From contig JAHRYW010000011.1 in NCBI GenBank assembly GCA_020621865.1, positions 60,998 to 124,997 of the forward strand: 64,000 nucleotides of DNA. The letters run 5' to 3'. Origin of the DNA: Betaproteobacteria bacterium (GTDB lineage Bacteria; Pseudomonadota; Gammaproteobacteria; Burkholderiales; Rhodocyclaceae). The translations under genes and the position numbers were made by a program. This document shows, in pieces, positions 1 to 8,165 of this stretch (its first letter is position 1; each line of letters starts with the position of its first letter). The notes under the pieces were generated by a model. It was not told the DNA's origin. It did no database searches and worked only from the letters and a program-made list of their open reading frames with translations.

Positions 1-39
1 GAGGACCAGGCGGTGCTGGATGGTGTGGCGCGGGCGCAT
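1..39 (-). CDS. N-terminus of an unidentified gene, cut by the window edge
   Basis: An ATG at 39-37 overlaps the TGA of the PstS-like gene by one base (TGATG), so this is the next gene of the same minus-strand operon. Only 13 codons are visible (MRPRHTIQHRLVL). The short basic start resembles the N-terminus of a membrane-bound sensor or diguanylate cyclase, but that is a guess from style alone and no domain can be seen. The translational coupling is the main support that it is real. Confidence 0.5.
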   Translation of the reverse strand, partial: MRPRHTIQHRLVL

Positions 40-464
40 CATTCCTTGAGGGTCAGCAGGGGGCGGACGTCGCCGGTGACGGCAGGCGCCTCGACGTAGC
101 CGATGGCCAGCCGGTTGTGGTGTACCAGTTTGATCACGGCCTGGCTGTCTGGCAAGGGGAGGGGCGGTTGGCTGACGCCGCTGAACTGCAGGCGGGCCCA
201 GTAGGCATTGACGCTGCGCAGGCTCATGCCGTTCAGCGCCAGGAAGAAGCGGCTGCGCAACTCGCTGTCGCGCGGCTGGTCGAGCACCAGCAGGCGCTCG
301 CTGCCCTGGATCGAGCGGATGCGGCCCAGGTAGAGATCGGAAACTTCCTGCTGGCTCAGTTGCCGCAAGGGGCTCTCCGGGTGGACGACGACCACGATGT
401 CGGCCCGGGCCGCCTGGCTCAGGCAACTGATGATCAGCAGGAGGGCGAGCAGGCGGCTGCGCAT
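39..464 (-). CDS. PstS-like periplasmic phosphate-binding-type protein
   Basis: A 141-residue exported protein. Residues 1-21 form a signal peptide (MRSRLLALLLIISCLSQAARA) ending in an AxA-type site. The mature part reads like a single lobe of the PstS/PBP-like family (IVVVVHPESPL, then SDLYLGR, then AIGYVE). It is far shorter than a full PstS of about 330 residues, so it probably is not a stand-alone high-affinity phosphate-binding protein. I chose the ATG at 464 because it overlaps the stop of the upstream barrel gene by one base and precedes a clean signal peptide. A longer in-frame start exists but would run back into the barrel gene. Such short PstS-like proteins often sit next to sensor genes, and the cut-off gene at the left edge may be one. 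Confidence 0.75.
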   Translation of the reverse strand: MRSRLLALLLIISCLSQAARADIVVVVHPESPLRQLSQQEVSDLYLGRIRSIQGSERLLVLDQPRDSELRSRFFLALNGMSLRSVNAYWARLQFSGVSQPPLPLPDSQAVIKLVHHNRLAIGYVEAPAVTGDVRPLLTLKE

Positions 465-1747
465 CAGAAAACGAAATCCAGGCTGACCGTGAACAAATTG
501 ACCGAACTGTTCCGCGCATTGGTTTCCGGGCTGCGGAACCACAGGGCGTAGCCCTGCCGATGGATGCGGGAATGATCCCACTGCAACTTGAGAGCGGCTT
601 GCGAGTGGAAATCCCAGCGGCTGCCCAGCGACAGTGTGTCCTGGTCCTGGCGGGTGCTGTTGGTGACGAAGTAAGCCGTTTGCTGGAAGGCCGCCTGGCC
701 GATGCTACTCCAGTCGTTGATCGGGGCCCGCGCCGATTTGTCGGGCCGGCTCAGGCTGAGCATCGCGTACGGCGTGAACTCGCCCAGGCGGCGGGCCAGG
801 GCCACGTAGCCAGTGCGGCTCGACGGTGCGATGGCCCTGTTGGTCGCCGAATAGCCCAGTTCGGCCTGGGCCAGCCACTGACCGTCGTCGTAGGCAGCGC
901 CCAGCGTGAAATAGCGAATGCGGGCGTTTTTGAAGGCGGTTTCGCCGCGCAACTGCGCCGCCTCGTCGCTGATGCCGGGAAGGTTCAAGGCGGCCAGTTG
1001 TTCGAGGCCGGCGTGCAGGCCGGCCAGCGGGGCCGCTTCCGCCGTGCTGCGGAAACCGGAAAGGCCGGCCTGCAGCCGCCAGGGGCCGGCCTGGCGCGAC
1101 AGGGACAGGCTCCACAGATCGGCTGCCTGGAAAGCGAAAGTCGACTGGCCCATCGGGATGTCGAAGCCGCTGCGGCCGAACTGGGCGCGGAAGCGCCAGC
1201 GGGCGTCGCCCTGGAAAAAATCGTGGCTGAATTCGCCGCCGTCGAGGGAAAAGATCGGAATCCAGCTGTAGAACTCGCGGGGCGGCCGCACCCAGGGGTA
1301 GGCATAGCCCAGGTTGCGGTGATCGCTCATCAGGAAAGGCGCATAGCCGATGCGCCCGAGGCGCAATGCCTGGTCGGGAGCGAGCTGGATATCCAGGTAG
1401 GCGAGATCGATGGAACTTCCCAGATTGCTCTCGATCTGGTCGCGGGCGATGGCCTGGATCACCCCTTCGACCTGCGGACTGAAGCGATAGGCCAGTTGCA
1501 CGCCGAGCCGCGTATCCATCCGCCAGCTGGGGCCGCCGTGATAAAGCTGGGCCGGGCGCTGGGTGAAGTCGCGGATCGCGGCCAGATCGCTCCGGTCGTC
1601 CCAGCTGTAGCTCAGCGTGCCGTAGCCGGAAATGCGCCAGGGCGATATCTCACCGTCTTCCTCGCCGGCCAGCGCCGGCCGGGTGCAGGCGAGCAGCGCC
1701 CCGAGGGCCAGGGCCGGCCATCGGCAGGCGCTGTGCCAGGGTTTCAT
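464..1747 (-). CDS. outer-membrane beta-barrel (porin-like) protein
   Basis: A 427-residue protein with a signal peptide at about residues 1-24 (ending ARPALAGEE). It then shows many alternating hydrophobic strands rich in Tyr, Trp and Arg. The last residues, SLDFVF, end in Phe, the usual C-terminal signature read by the BAM assembly machinery. This supports an outer-membrane barrel; the substrate cannot be told. The ATG at 1747 overlaps the stop of the SPFH gene (ATGA), so the two are translationally coupled. The same frame stays open far upstream across the SPFH gene, but that extension is a shadow. The family could be a phosphate- or anion-type porin given the PstS-like neighbour, which is inference only. 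Confidence 0.75.
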   Translation of the reverse strand: MKPWHSACRWPALALGALLACTRPALAGEEDGEISPWRISGYGTLSYSWDDRSDLAAIRDFTQRPAQLYHGGPSWRMDTRLGVQLAYRFSPQVEGVIQAIARDQIESNLGSSIDLAYLDIQLAPDQALRLGRIGYAPFLMSDHRNLGYAYPWVRPPREFYSWIPIFSLDGGEFSHDFFQGDARWRFRAQFGRSGFDIPMGQSTFAFQAADLWSLSLSRQAGPWRLQAGLSGFRSTAEAAPLAGLHAGLEQLAALNLPGISDEAAQLRGETAFKNARIRYFTLGAAYDDGQWLAQAELGYSATNRAIAPSSRTGYVALARRLGEFTPYAMLSLSRPDKSARAPINDWSSIGQAAFQQTAYFVTNSTRQDQDTLSLGSRWDFHSQAALKLQWDHSRIHRQGYALWFRSPETNARNSSVNLFTVSLDFVF

Positions 1748-2607
1748 CCGCTCTTGCGCCCGAACAGGCCGCGCACCGCCTCCTGCAAGTCGGCCGGCAG
1801 CACGACCAGCTTGGCGTTGTCGGTCTCGCCCATGCGTTCCAGCGCCTTGATGTATTTTTCGCCCAGCATGTAGGACATCGGTACGGTCTGGTCGCCGATC
1901 GCCGCCGCGATGCGGCGGATTGCCTCGGCTGACGCCTCGGCCAGCATGACCTGGGCGTTGGCGTCGCGCTTGGCCGACTCCAGCCGGGCCTCGGCTTCGA
2001 GGATGGCCGACTGCTTGGCGCCTTCCGAGCGGGTGACGACGGCCTTTCTTTCCCGCTCGGCCGCGGCCTGCATTTCCATCGCCTTCTGCATCGACTGTGA
2101 GGGCTTGATGTCCTGGATTTCGACCGACTTGACGGTCAGGCCCCAGTCCACCGCCTCGTCGGCGATGCTCTCGCGCAGCCGGGCCTTGATCTTGTCGCGC
2201 GAGGACAGTGCCTCGTCGAGCTCCATTTCGCCGACGATGGAACGCAGCGTGGTCATGATCAGGTTGCGGATCGCCTCCGAGAAATCGGTGACGCCATAAA
2301 CTGCCTTGACCGGGTCGGTGACCTTGATGAAGGCGATGGCGTTGGTCAGGATCACCGCATTGTCGCGGGTGATCACTTCCTGCTCCTGGACGTCGAGGAT
2401 GATGTCCTTGGTGACCAGTTGATAGGCAATCTTGTCGAGATAGGGGATGACGATATTCAGGCCGGGCTTCAGCGTGCCGTGATACTTGCCCAGCCGTTCG
2501 ACGATCCATTCCTCGCCCTGCGGCACGATGCGCACGCCCTTGGCGATGGTCACCACGACAAAGACCAGGACGGTCAGGGTAACGATGAAACCTGCGTTGA
2601 TATCCAT
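1744..2607 (-). CDS. SPFH/Band 7 paraslipin (QmcA-like)
   Basis: A 287-residue membrane-anchored SPFH protein. Residues 5-25 form one N-terminal transmembrane helix (AGFIVTLTVLVFVVVTIAKGV). The SPFH core starts with VPQGEEWIVERLGKYHGTL and is followed by an Ala/Glu/Arg-rich coiled coil at about 180-235. The family makes oligomeric cages in the inner membrane and works with NfeD partners and membrane proteases such as FtsH. Here the NfeD gene lies directly upstream (12-base gap), the classic pairing. The ATGA overlap with the barrel gene downstream implies one transcript. The gene is somewhat shorter at the C-terminus than E. coli QmcA (about 305 residues). Confidence 0.9.
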   Translation of the reverse strand: MDINAGFIVTLTVLVFVVVTIAKGVRIVPQGEEWIVERLGKYHGTLKPGLNIVIPYLDKIAYQLVTKDIILDVQEQEVITRDNAVILTNAIAFIKVTDPVKAVYGVTDFSEAIRNLIMTTLRSIVGEMELDEALSSRDKIKARLRESIADEAVDWGLTVKSVEIQDIKPSQSMQKAMEMQAAAERERKAVVTRSEGAKQSAILEAEARLESAKRDANAQVMLAEASAEAIRRIAAAIGDQTVPMSYMLGEKYIKALERMGETDNAKLVVLPADLQEAVRGLFGRKSG

Positions 2608-2619
2608 GTTGCGACCTCG

Positions 2620-3060
2620 CTAAAGCTTGCTGACTTTCAGGAAACTGCCTTCGATGGCGACCACCTTGACCCGGTCGCCGGCGGCGATCGCCGTGTCGGC
2701 CAGGCAGACCCATTCATCCGAACCGAGCACCGGGCGCTGGAAACGCACCTTGCCGCGCTCGAAGGGGGCGACGGCGCCGACCAGCAGCCCGATTTCGCCG
2801 ATGGCCTCGCCGCTGGCCGTGCCGGCCCGGGTCTTGACAAAACTCTGCTTGAAAACGCGGAACCACAGTCCGACCATGGCCAGCGAAGCCAGTGTCCAGG
2901 TCGCCAGTTGGGCGGTCAGCGAGAGGTCGAAGGCCAGCGCCAGCAGGCCGACAAGCAGCGCGCCAAGGCCGAACCAGACGATGAAAAACGAGGGGATGAC
3001 CAGTTCGGCCAGGACCAGCACGATGCCGCCGACGATCCAGTGCCACCATTCGGGATTCAT
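2620..3060 (-). CDS. NfeD family membrane protein
   Basis: A 146-residue short-type NfeD protein. Two or three hydrophobic segments lie within residues 8-75 (WIVGGIVLVLAELVIPSFFI; ALLVGLLALAF; ATWTLASLAMVGLWF). A soluble C-terminal OB-fold follows (IGEIGLLVGAVAPFERGKVRF through VKVVAIEGSFLKV). The OB domain is known to bind SPFH partners, and the next gene is an SPFH paraslipin. It lacks the N-terminal serine protease domain of long NfeD proteins. It is the first gene of the minus-strand operon; its promoter must lie in the 107-base divergent region shared with the AEC permease. Confidence 0.88.
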   Translation of the reverse strand: MNPEWWHWIVGGIVLVLAELVIPSFFIVWFGLGALLVGLLALAFDLSLTAQLATWTLASLAMVGLWFRVFKQSFVKTRAGTASGEAIGEIGLLVGAVAPFERGKVRFQRPVLGSDEWVCLADTAIAAGDRVKVVAIEGSFLKVSKL

Positions 3061-3132
3061 AGCTCTCTCCTTGTCGCATCGAGTATTTCGGGTTTGCGTG
3101 ACAGGGTCAAGGCGGAATGTGGTTTTCGCCTA

Positions 3133-3156
3133 TTTTTCCGGCTTACCGTAGCATTT
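3133..3156 (+). repeat. dispersed T-tract/ACCGTAGCATT motif, copy 1
   Basis: T5 at 3133-3137, a spacer of six, then TTACCGTAGCATTT. It lies between the divergent NfeD and AEC genes, just before a small hairpin GCATT-TAG-AATGC (3151-3163) and the AEC start. The first base of the core differs from the other copies (T for G). Confidence 0.7.
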
Positions 3157-3167
3157 AGAATGCTTCG

Positions 3168-4067
3168 ATGAATACCGCCCTGCTGCTGCTTCCCGACTTT
3201 GCGCTGATCATGCTCGGCACCGCCATCCGGCGCTGGATGCATCTCGGCGACCATTTCTGGAACGGTGTCGAGAAGCTGGTCTATTTCATCCTCTTCCCGG
3301 CCCTGCTGATCAACGCCATCGTCAAGACCCGGCTCGACCTCGGCGCCGCGCTGCCGCTGCTCGCCGCCGCCGGTGCCGCGATCGTCGCCGGCATGCTGCT
3401 CGGTATCGTCCCGAAGCTGTTCAGCCGCCTGCCGGCACTGACCTACGCCTCGATGTTCCAGTGCGCCTACCGCTTCAATTCCTACATCGCGCTGGCCGTC
3501 GCCGGCATGCTGTTCGGGGCGCCGGGCATCGCCACGATGGGCCTGATCGTCGGTGCCGCCGTGCCGCTGGTCAACCTGGTCTCGGTCTGGATGCTCGCCC
3601 GCCATGGCGAAGTCGGGGTGTGGCGCGAAGTGATGCGCAATCCGCTGATCTGGGGAACGGCCACCGGCTTTCTGCTAAATCTCGCCGGTTTCGTGCCGCC
3701 GGCGCCGCTGCAGGCCTTCCTCGGCCGGCTGGCCGACGCCTCGATTGCGCTCGGTCTGATTACCGTCGGCGCCGCCCTGCGTCTGGAAAGCACGCCGGGC
3801 GTGCGCGGTTTTTCGCTGTGGCTGGTTGCGGTCAAGCTGCTCGCCCTGCCGCTGGTGGCGATCGTCGTCGGATCGCTGCTTGGCCTGTCCGGCCTCAACT
3901 TTCAGGTGGTCGTGTTGTTTGCAGCGCTGCCGACCGCTTCATCGGCCTATATCCTGGCCATGCGCATGGGGGGCGACGGACGCAGCGTCGCCTGGCTGAT
4001 TTCGGCAACGACCCTGGGGTCGATGCTCACGCTGCCGCTGTGGGCAGCGTGGCTGGCTGGGCGATAA
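3168..4067 (+). CDS. AEC (auxin efflux carrier) family permease
   Basis: A 299-residue integral membrane protein with about ten hydrophobic helices arranged as two five-helix halves. Readable segments include LVYFILFPALLINAIV, AAAGAAIVAGMLLGIV, YIALAVAGMLFGAPG and LPLVAIVVGSLLGL. The family exports or imports organic acids and amphipathic molecules (MleP- and MdcF-like members), and the substrate here is unknown. The conserved N-terminal pattern with an F-P-A-L core and the Asn/Gln-rich segment FQCAYRFNSYIALA match the family. It stands alone, divergent from the NfeD operon and convergent with phaM, with 6 bases between the two stops. Confidence 0.85.
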   Translation: MNTALLLLPDFALIMLGTAIRRWMHLGDHFWNGVEKLVYFILFPALLINAIVKTRLDLGAALPLLAAAGAAIVAGMLLGIVPKLFSRLPALTYASMFQCAYRFNSYIALAVAGMLFGAPGIATMGLIVGAAVPLVNLVSVWMLARHGEVGVWREVMRNPLIWGTATGFLLNLAGFVPPAPLQAFLGRLADASIALGLITVGAALRLESTPGVRGFSLWLVAVKLLALPLVAIVVGSLLGLSGLNFQVVVLFAALPTASSAYILAMRMGGDGRSVAWLISATTLGSMLTLPLWAAWLAGR

Positions 4068-4073
4068 CTACTG

Positions 4074-4544
4074 CTACTTCTTGGCCGGCGCCCGCTTGGC
4101 CTTCGGCTTGGCCGCAGTGGCTTCCCCGGCCGCCGCCTGAGCGGCCGCCTCGGCGTTGTGCTGCATCTGCTCGCGCATCTGCTGCATCATCTGCCACGGC
4201 CACATCGCCGCTTCGGAGAGCGCCGGATTGGCGGCTGGGTCGGCGACCGGCGGTGCCTCGGGCGGGGTTTCCGGCGTCATCGACTTGGCGGCGTCCTGCG
4301 CCATCTGGCTCATCGCCTGCACGGCGCCAACGGTCGAGCGCTGCATCTCCAGGCCCTGGATGGTCATCTGCAGCATCGACAGATTCATGCGCAGCCAGCC
4401 CTCAACCGCTTTCATGTCCTTGATGCGCTTGTCGAGTTCGTCGACATCAAAGGTCGGGGCGACCATGCCGGGCAGCGAGAAACCCATGTTGCCCCACATG
4501 TTGCGCATGAAATTGAGCGGATCGTGTACCTGTTCGTCGGCCAT
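4074..4544 (-). CDS. phaM: PhaM-type polyhydroxyalkanoate granule regulatory protein
   Basis: A 156-residue protein opening with DPLNFMRNMWGNMG, followed by a helical stretch (DVDELDKRIKDMKAVEGWLRMNLSM...LQMTIQGLEMQRSTV) typical of PhaM. The C-terminal tail is Ala-, Pro- and Lys-rich (AKPKAKRAPAKK), like the histone-type DNA-binding tail of the Ralstonia protein. PhaM activates PHA synthase and tethers granules to the nucleoid, so the organism probably makes PHA. No PHA synthase gene is in the window. A strong GGAGGA ribosome site precedes the ATG. The Met-, Gln- and Ala-rich central part (residues 95-140) is low-complexity. Confidence 0.85.
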   Translation of the reverse strand: MADEQVHDPLNFMRNMWGNMGFSLPGMVAPTFDVDELDKRIKDMKAVEGWLRMNLSMLQMTIQGLEMQRSTVGAVQAMSQMAQDAAKSMTPETPPEAPPVADPAANPALSEAAMWPWQMMQQMREQMQHNAEAAAQAAAGEATAAKPKAKRAPAKK

Positions 4545-4632
4545 GTCGTCTTCCTCCGGTTGTATCGCATCATCTTAAACCAACTCGTAATGCAAAATGC
4601 TAAATTAACGGCCTGTCGAAAGAGAGGGGCTT

Positions 4633-5298
4633 ATGCTGAAGCTGTTGGTGGTGGAAGACCATGCGCTGGTTCGCGAAGGTTTGGTGCGTTTGCTGGGCCA
4701 GATCGAGGCGGGGGCCGAAGTCCGCGAGAGCGCCGACTTCGAATCGGCGCTGAGCGTGCTCGACAACGAGGGCGAATTCGATCTGGTGCTGCTCGACCTC
4801 GCCTTGCCGGGGATCGACGGCTTTGCCGGCCTCGACATCCTGCGCAAGCGCTATCCGTCGATGCCGGTGGCGGTTGTCTCGGCCTTCGACGACGGGCCGA
4901 CGATGAAGCGCGTGATGCATCTCGGGGCTTCCGGATTCATTCCCAAGGCTTTTTCCGGCGAGGCGCTGCTCGCTGCCGTCCGCGAAGTGCTGGCCGGCAA
5001 CATCTTCCAGCCCGGCAGCCAGGGCGGGGCGCGGCTCGACGATGCGACGCCGGTGCCGCCACCGTCGCGGGCCGGGGTTCGGCCGGACGAGATCGGCCTG
5101 ACCGATCGTCAGGCGCAGGTGCTCGCCCTGATGGTGCGCGGCCTGTCGAATCGCGATATCGCCGACCAGCTTGGTCTGTCCGAGGGGACGGTCAAGATTC
5201 ACGCGACGGCTGTCTTCAAGACGCTGGGCGTCAATAGCCGGACCCAGGCACTGGTGGCCGTCGCCCGCTACGGCGTCGATTTCGAGAGCGTCTTCTGA
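4633..5298 (+). CDS. LuxR/NarL-type response regulator
   Basis: A 221-residue two-domain regulator. The receiver (1-120) has the acidic pair E8-D9, the phospho-acceptor D55 in LVLLDLALPG, and K105 in FIPKAF. The C-terminal helix-turn-helix (about 150-215) reads LTDRQAQVLALMVRGLSNRDIADQLGLSEGTVKIHATAVF, a canonical LuxR domain. The region between them is a Pro-rich linker. The gene faces a sensor kinase, and the two coding ends overlap by 31 bases (5268-5298). They are therefore likely partners, although divergent control and antisense overlap would be unusual for such a pair. The start is the ATG after AGAGGGG. DNA targets are unknown. Confidence 0.9.
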   Translation: MLKLLVVEDHALVREGLVRLLGQIEAGAEVRESADFESALSVLDNEGEFDLVLLDLALPGIDGFAGLDILRKRYPSMPVAVVSAFDDGPTMKRVMHLGASGFIPKAFSGEALLAAVREVLAGNIFQPGSQGGARLDDATPVPPPSRAGVRPDEIGLTDRQAQVLALMVRGLSNRDIADQLGLSEGTVKIHATAVFKTLGVNSRTQALVAVARYGVDFESVF

Positions 5299-7361
5299 AG
5301 CTGGTTGATCAGCGCCCTTAGCTTGGCCGGCCGCACCGGCGCCGGCAGGGCGTGGATGCCGGCCGGCAGTTTGCGCTCGGGATCGCGGACCAGAACGATC
5401 AAGGGCGTGCCGGGCGCCAGTCCGGCACTGACTTTTTCGGCCAGTTCGGCATCGGTGATCAGCAAGGCGTTTTCCGGCGGTCGCTCGGCCTCGTCGCCAT
5501 CGTCGCCAGTGACCATGTAGTGCCAGTCGCTGACCAGCTTGATACAGGCCAGCAAGTCTTCCGAACTGCCGATGCAATGCACCCGGCCGGCCGGCGGCGT
5601 TGCCTGGCTGCTCGTCGGGTTTTGGGCAACCGGCTGGCAGGGGGCGACCCGCAACGAAAAACTGGTGCCGACGCCGAGCTGCGAACGTAGCGCCACTTCA
5701 ATGTTCAAGGCCTTGGCCAAACGGTCGACGATCGACAGTCCCAGCCCCAGCCCCTTGGTTTGTTCGCGCGCAGTGTTCCCGACCTGGTAGAACTCGGCAA
5801 AGATGGCCGCCTGATGCTCTGCGGCGATGCCGATGCCGTTGTCCCTGACTTCGATGGCCAGGTCTTTCCCGCGACGGCGAACGGCAACCAGCACGGTCCC
5901 CCCGGTGGCTGTGTAACGCAGGGCATTGGAGACCAGGTTGGCAATGATCCGTTCGAGCATGACCGGATCGGTTTCGACCCAGTGTCTGGTCGGGCGAAAC
6001 CGCAGCCTGATCCGGCGATCGGCCGCCGCCCGGCGGAAAGAGGCGGCCAGGCGGTCGAGCATCGGTTGCAGCGGGCAGGGCCGGATGTCGGGCTTGATGC
6101 CGGCGACGTCCAGGCGGGAAATATCGAGCAGCGAATCGAGCAGCTCGCCGAGTACCGCCGTCGATGCGCCAATCTGCTCGGCCAGGCGGGGAAGTTCCTG
6201 GATATTGCCGTTACGGACCTGGCGCTGAAGATCGGTGGCGAACAGCGACAGCGCGTGCAGCGGCTGGCGCAAGTCGTGACTGGCCGCTGCCAGGAAGCGG
6301 CTCTTCGCCTTGTTGGCCCGTTCGGCAGTGTCCTTTTGGCCGGCCAGTTCGAGCGTCGCGGCGCGGATGCGCTCTTCCAGGTGCTCGTGGCTGGCCGCCA
6401 GTTCGCTGGTCATGTCCGCCATTTCGCGAACCTGTCGCCGGATCAGCCAGGCGCCGACGAGCAGGACGACGGTGACCAGCAGGCCGAGCGTGCCCAGTTC
6501 GAACATCCGGCTGCGCCAACTGGCGAGCAGGGTGGACTCCGGGATGGCGGTCAGGATGCGCAGGTCGCTGAAGCCGGGGATCGGCGACACCGAGATCAGC
6601 AGGCCGTTGCTGCTGGCCAATCCGGTCGCCGGTATATAGCCCTGCAACTTGCCGTCGAACAGCACGCTTGCCGCCGCCGCGCCGATGATCGGCGATTGCC
6701 GGCTGAGATCGGTCGGCCGGCAGGAAGCGATGATCTCTCCCTTGGCATTGGTCAGGACCGCCTCGAAGTCGTCGGAGAGGCGGTTTGACCAGCAGAAATC
6801 CTGCAGGTAGTCGGGTTCGACGGCGGCAAAAACGGCGCCGGCGAACCTGCCGCTATCGCTGCTGACGCGTCGGGCAATCGCGTAGGTGTAGCGGCCGGAG
6901 TTGCGCCCGATGTAGGGGCCGAACGTGGCGGCTTCGGCCCCGCCTTCCAGTGCCCGGAAATAGGGACGGTCGCGAACGTTGATCTTGGGTGCCGGGAGGT
7001 AGGTCGAGATATGGCGCTGGTTGCCGAGACGGTCGAAAATGATCAGGTCGCGCAGTTGCGGCATCGCCCGCGAATGGCGCTGGGCAATGTACTGCCAGCC
7101 CTTCGACTCGTCCCATTTCTCCCAGTCGCGCTGGTTCTGGCTGAGATCGGTCGATGTTTCGCGGAGCAGCACGTCGAGCGCTTCGAATGTGCGCGCCGTG
7201 TGTTCGGCCATCATGATCCCGAAATGTTGCAGGCGTCGCTCACCGGCGGCCAGGTCGCGGTGCCTGGCCAGTGTCAGGTCGCCCAGGAAGACGATCAGGA
7301 TGGTCAGCGTGCCGGCCAGGGCGACGATCAGGGCCAGGGTTTCGGGTTTTTTCCTGGTCAT
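5268..7361 (-). CDS. dCache sensor histidine kinase with a degenerate receiver tail
   Basis: A 697-residue membrane kinase. TM1 is at about 10-28; the periplasmic dCache-type sensor (about 32-284) contains the family-like DRPYFRA stretch; TM2 is at 290-308. A coiled linker follows, then HisKA with H362 in SHDLRQPLHA. HATPase_c has an N box NLVSNAL (475-481), a G1 box DNGIGI (507-512) and a G2 box GLGLGL (537-542). Residues 592-690 look like a shortened receiver: ALLITDAEL places D637 at the acceptor position, but the loop after it is reduced and the conserved Lys-Pro near the end reads APVRP. Dimerisation and ATP binding look intact. Its likely partner is the convergent LuxR regulator. The ligand is unknown; dCache sensors usually bind small organic molecules. 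Confidence 0.9.
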   Translation of the reverse strand: MTRKKPETLALIVALAGTLTILIVFLGDLTLARHRDLAAGERRLQHFGIMMAEHTARTFEALDVLLRETSTDLSQNQRDWEKWDESKGWQYIAQRHSRAMPQLRDLIIFDRLGNQRHISTYLPAPKINVRDRPYFRALEGGAEAATFGPYIGRNSGRYTYAIARRVSSDSGRFAGAVFAAVEPDYLQDFCWSNRLSDDFEAVLTNAKGEIIASCRPTDLSRQSPIIGAAAASVLFDGKLQGYIPATGLASSNGLLISVSPIPGFSDLRILTAIPESTLLASWRSRMFELGTLGLLVTVVLLVGAWLIRRQVREMADMTSELAASHEHLEERIRAATLELAGQKDTAERANKAKSRFLAAASHDLRQPLHALSLFATDLQRQVRNGNIQELPRLAEQIGASTAVLGELLDSLLDISRLDVAGIKPDIRPCPLQPMLDRLAASFRRAAADRRIRLRFRPTRHWVETDPVMLERIIANLVSNALRYTATGGTVLVAVRRRGKDLAIEVRDNGIGIAAEHQAAIFAEFYQVGNTAREQTKGLGLGLSIVDRLAKALNIEVALRSQLGVGTSFSLRVAPCQPVAQNPTSSQATPPAGRVHCIGSSEDLLACIKLVSDWHYMVTGDDGDEAERPPENALLITDAELAEKVSAGLAPGTPLIVLVRDPERKLPAGIHALPAPVRPAKLRALINQLQKTLSKSTP

Positions 7362-7368
7362 GCCTGCT

Positions 7369-8118
7369 TTATAGCTGGTAACAGTAAAGCGGGCGTGGGG
7401 GCGTGCAATCGACTTCGATCACCCGGTCGGGCGCCCGGCCGGGAACCGGAAAGCTGTTGCTGACGAACAGGCTGCCGGGTTTCATTTCGGCGCAGACTTT
7501 GTCCCACAGGCGGGGCATCGGTGCCGGCGACAGGAAGGCGTAAACCACATCGTAATCTTCCAGCCCGGCCTGCCAGAGATCGTCACAGCGCCAGCGGATA
7601 TTCGGCCGGCCGCGGCTGAGCAGAAAACCGGCCAACCAGGTCAGCGGTGCATTTTCGTAGCCGGTGAAATGGCTGTCGGGAAACTGGTCGGCCAGCGGCA
7701 CCGTCGTGCTACCGATGCCGGCCCCGAGGTCGAGAAAGCGGCTTGGGCCGCGTTCGGCGAGCAGTTCGGCCAGTGTGCCTACGGTTTGCCGATTGGACAG
7801 GTAGAGCGGCACCTGGCCGGTCAACGCGCCACGATAGACGAGCAGCAGCAGGATGGCGGCGAACAGGAACCAGCCGGGGTCGATGGCCAGCTTGTGAGTG
7901 AACCACACCAGCGGCATGAAGGCGGCGTGGATGGCACGCCACCACCAGGGCTGGCGCGACAGGGTGGCGAAGAGCAGGGCGGCGGCGCCGATAGCCAGGC
8001 TTGTCTCCCGCCAGGGCATGGCGGTGGCCTGGAAGCCGTAATAGGGCCAGGCGATCGATAGGACAAGAATGACGGCGGCGCCTTGCAGGGCTAGCTGACG
8101 GATCGGCGGTGAGGACAT
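7369..8118 (-). CDS. membrane-anchored SAM-dependent methyltransferase-like protein
   Basis: A 249-residue protein. Three to four hydrophobic segments occupy the N-terminal half (AAVILVLSIAWPYYGF; LAIGAAALLFATL; FLFAAILLLLVYRG). A class I methyltransferase core follows from about residue 120: motif I is FLDLGAGIGSTTVPLA, an acidic end follows at GYENAP, and RWRCDDLW comes next. The combination places the catalytic domain on the cytoplasmic face of the inner membrane. The substrate is unknown. The gene is 7 bases upstream of the kinase gene on the same strand, so the two are probably cotranscribed. Confidence 0.75.
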   Translation of the reverse strand: MSSPPIRQLALQGAAVILVLSIAWPYYGFQATAMPWRETSLAIGAAALLFATLSRQPWWWRAIHAAFMPLVWFTHKLAIDPGWFLFAAILLLLVYRGALTGQVPLYLSNRQTVGTLAELLAERGPSRFLDLGAGIGSTTVPLADQFPDSHFTGYENAPLTWLAGFLLSRGRPNIRWRCDDLWQAGLEDYDVVYAFLSPAPMPRLWDKVCAEMKPGSLFVSNSFPVPGRAPDRVIEVDCTPPRPLYCYQL

Positions 8119-8165
8119 CCCGCGATTCTATGTCATCGGGGCGCTTCTCGCCCTTCCCCGGCAGC

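Noticed and set aside
1748..2713. Upstream extension of the barrel gene frame across the SPFH gene
   Set aside because: It is an out-of-frame shadow of the SPFH coding region; the signal peptide at 1747 marks the real start.
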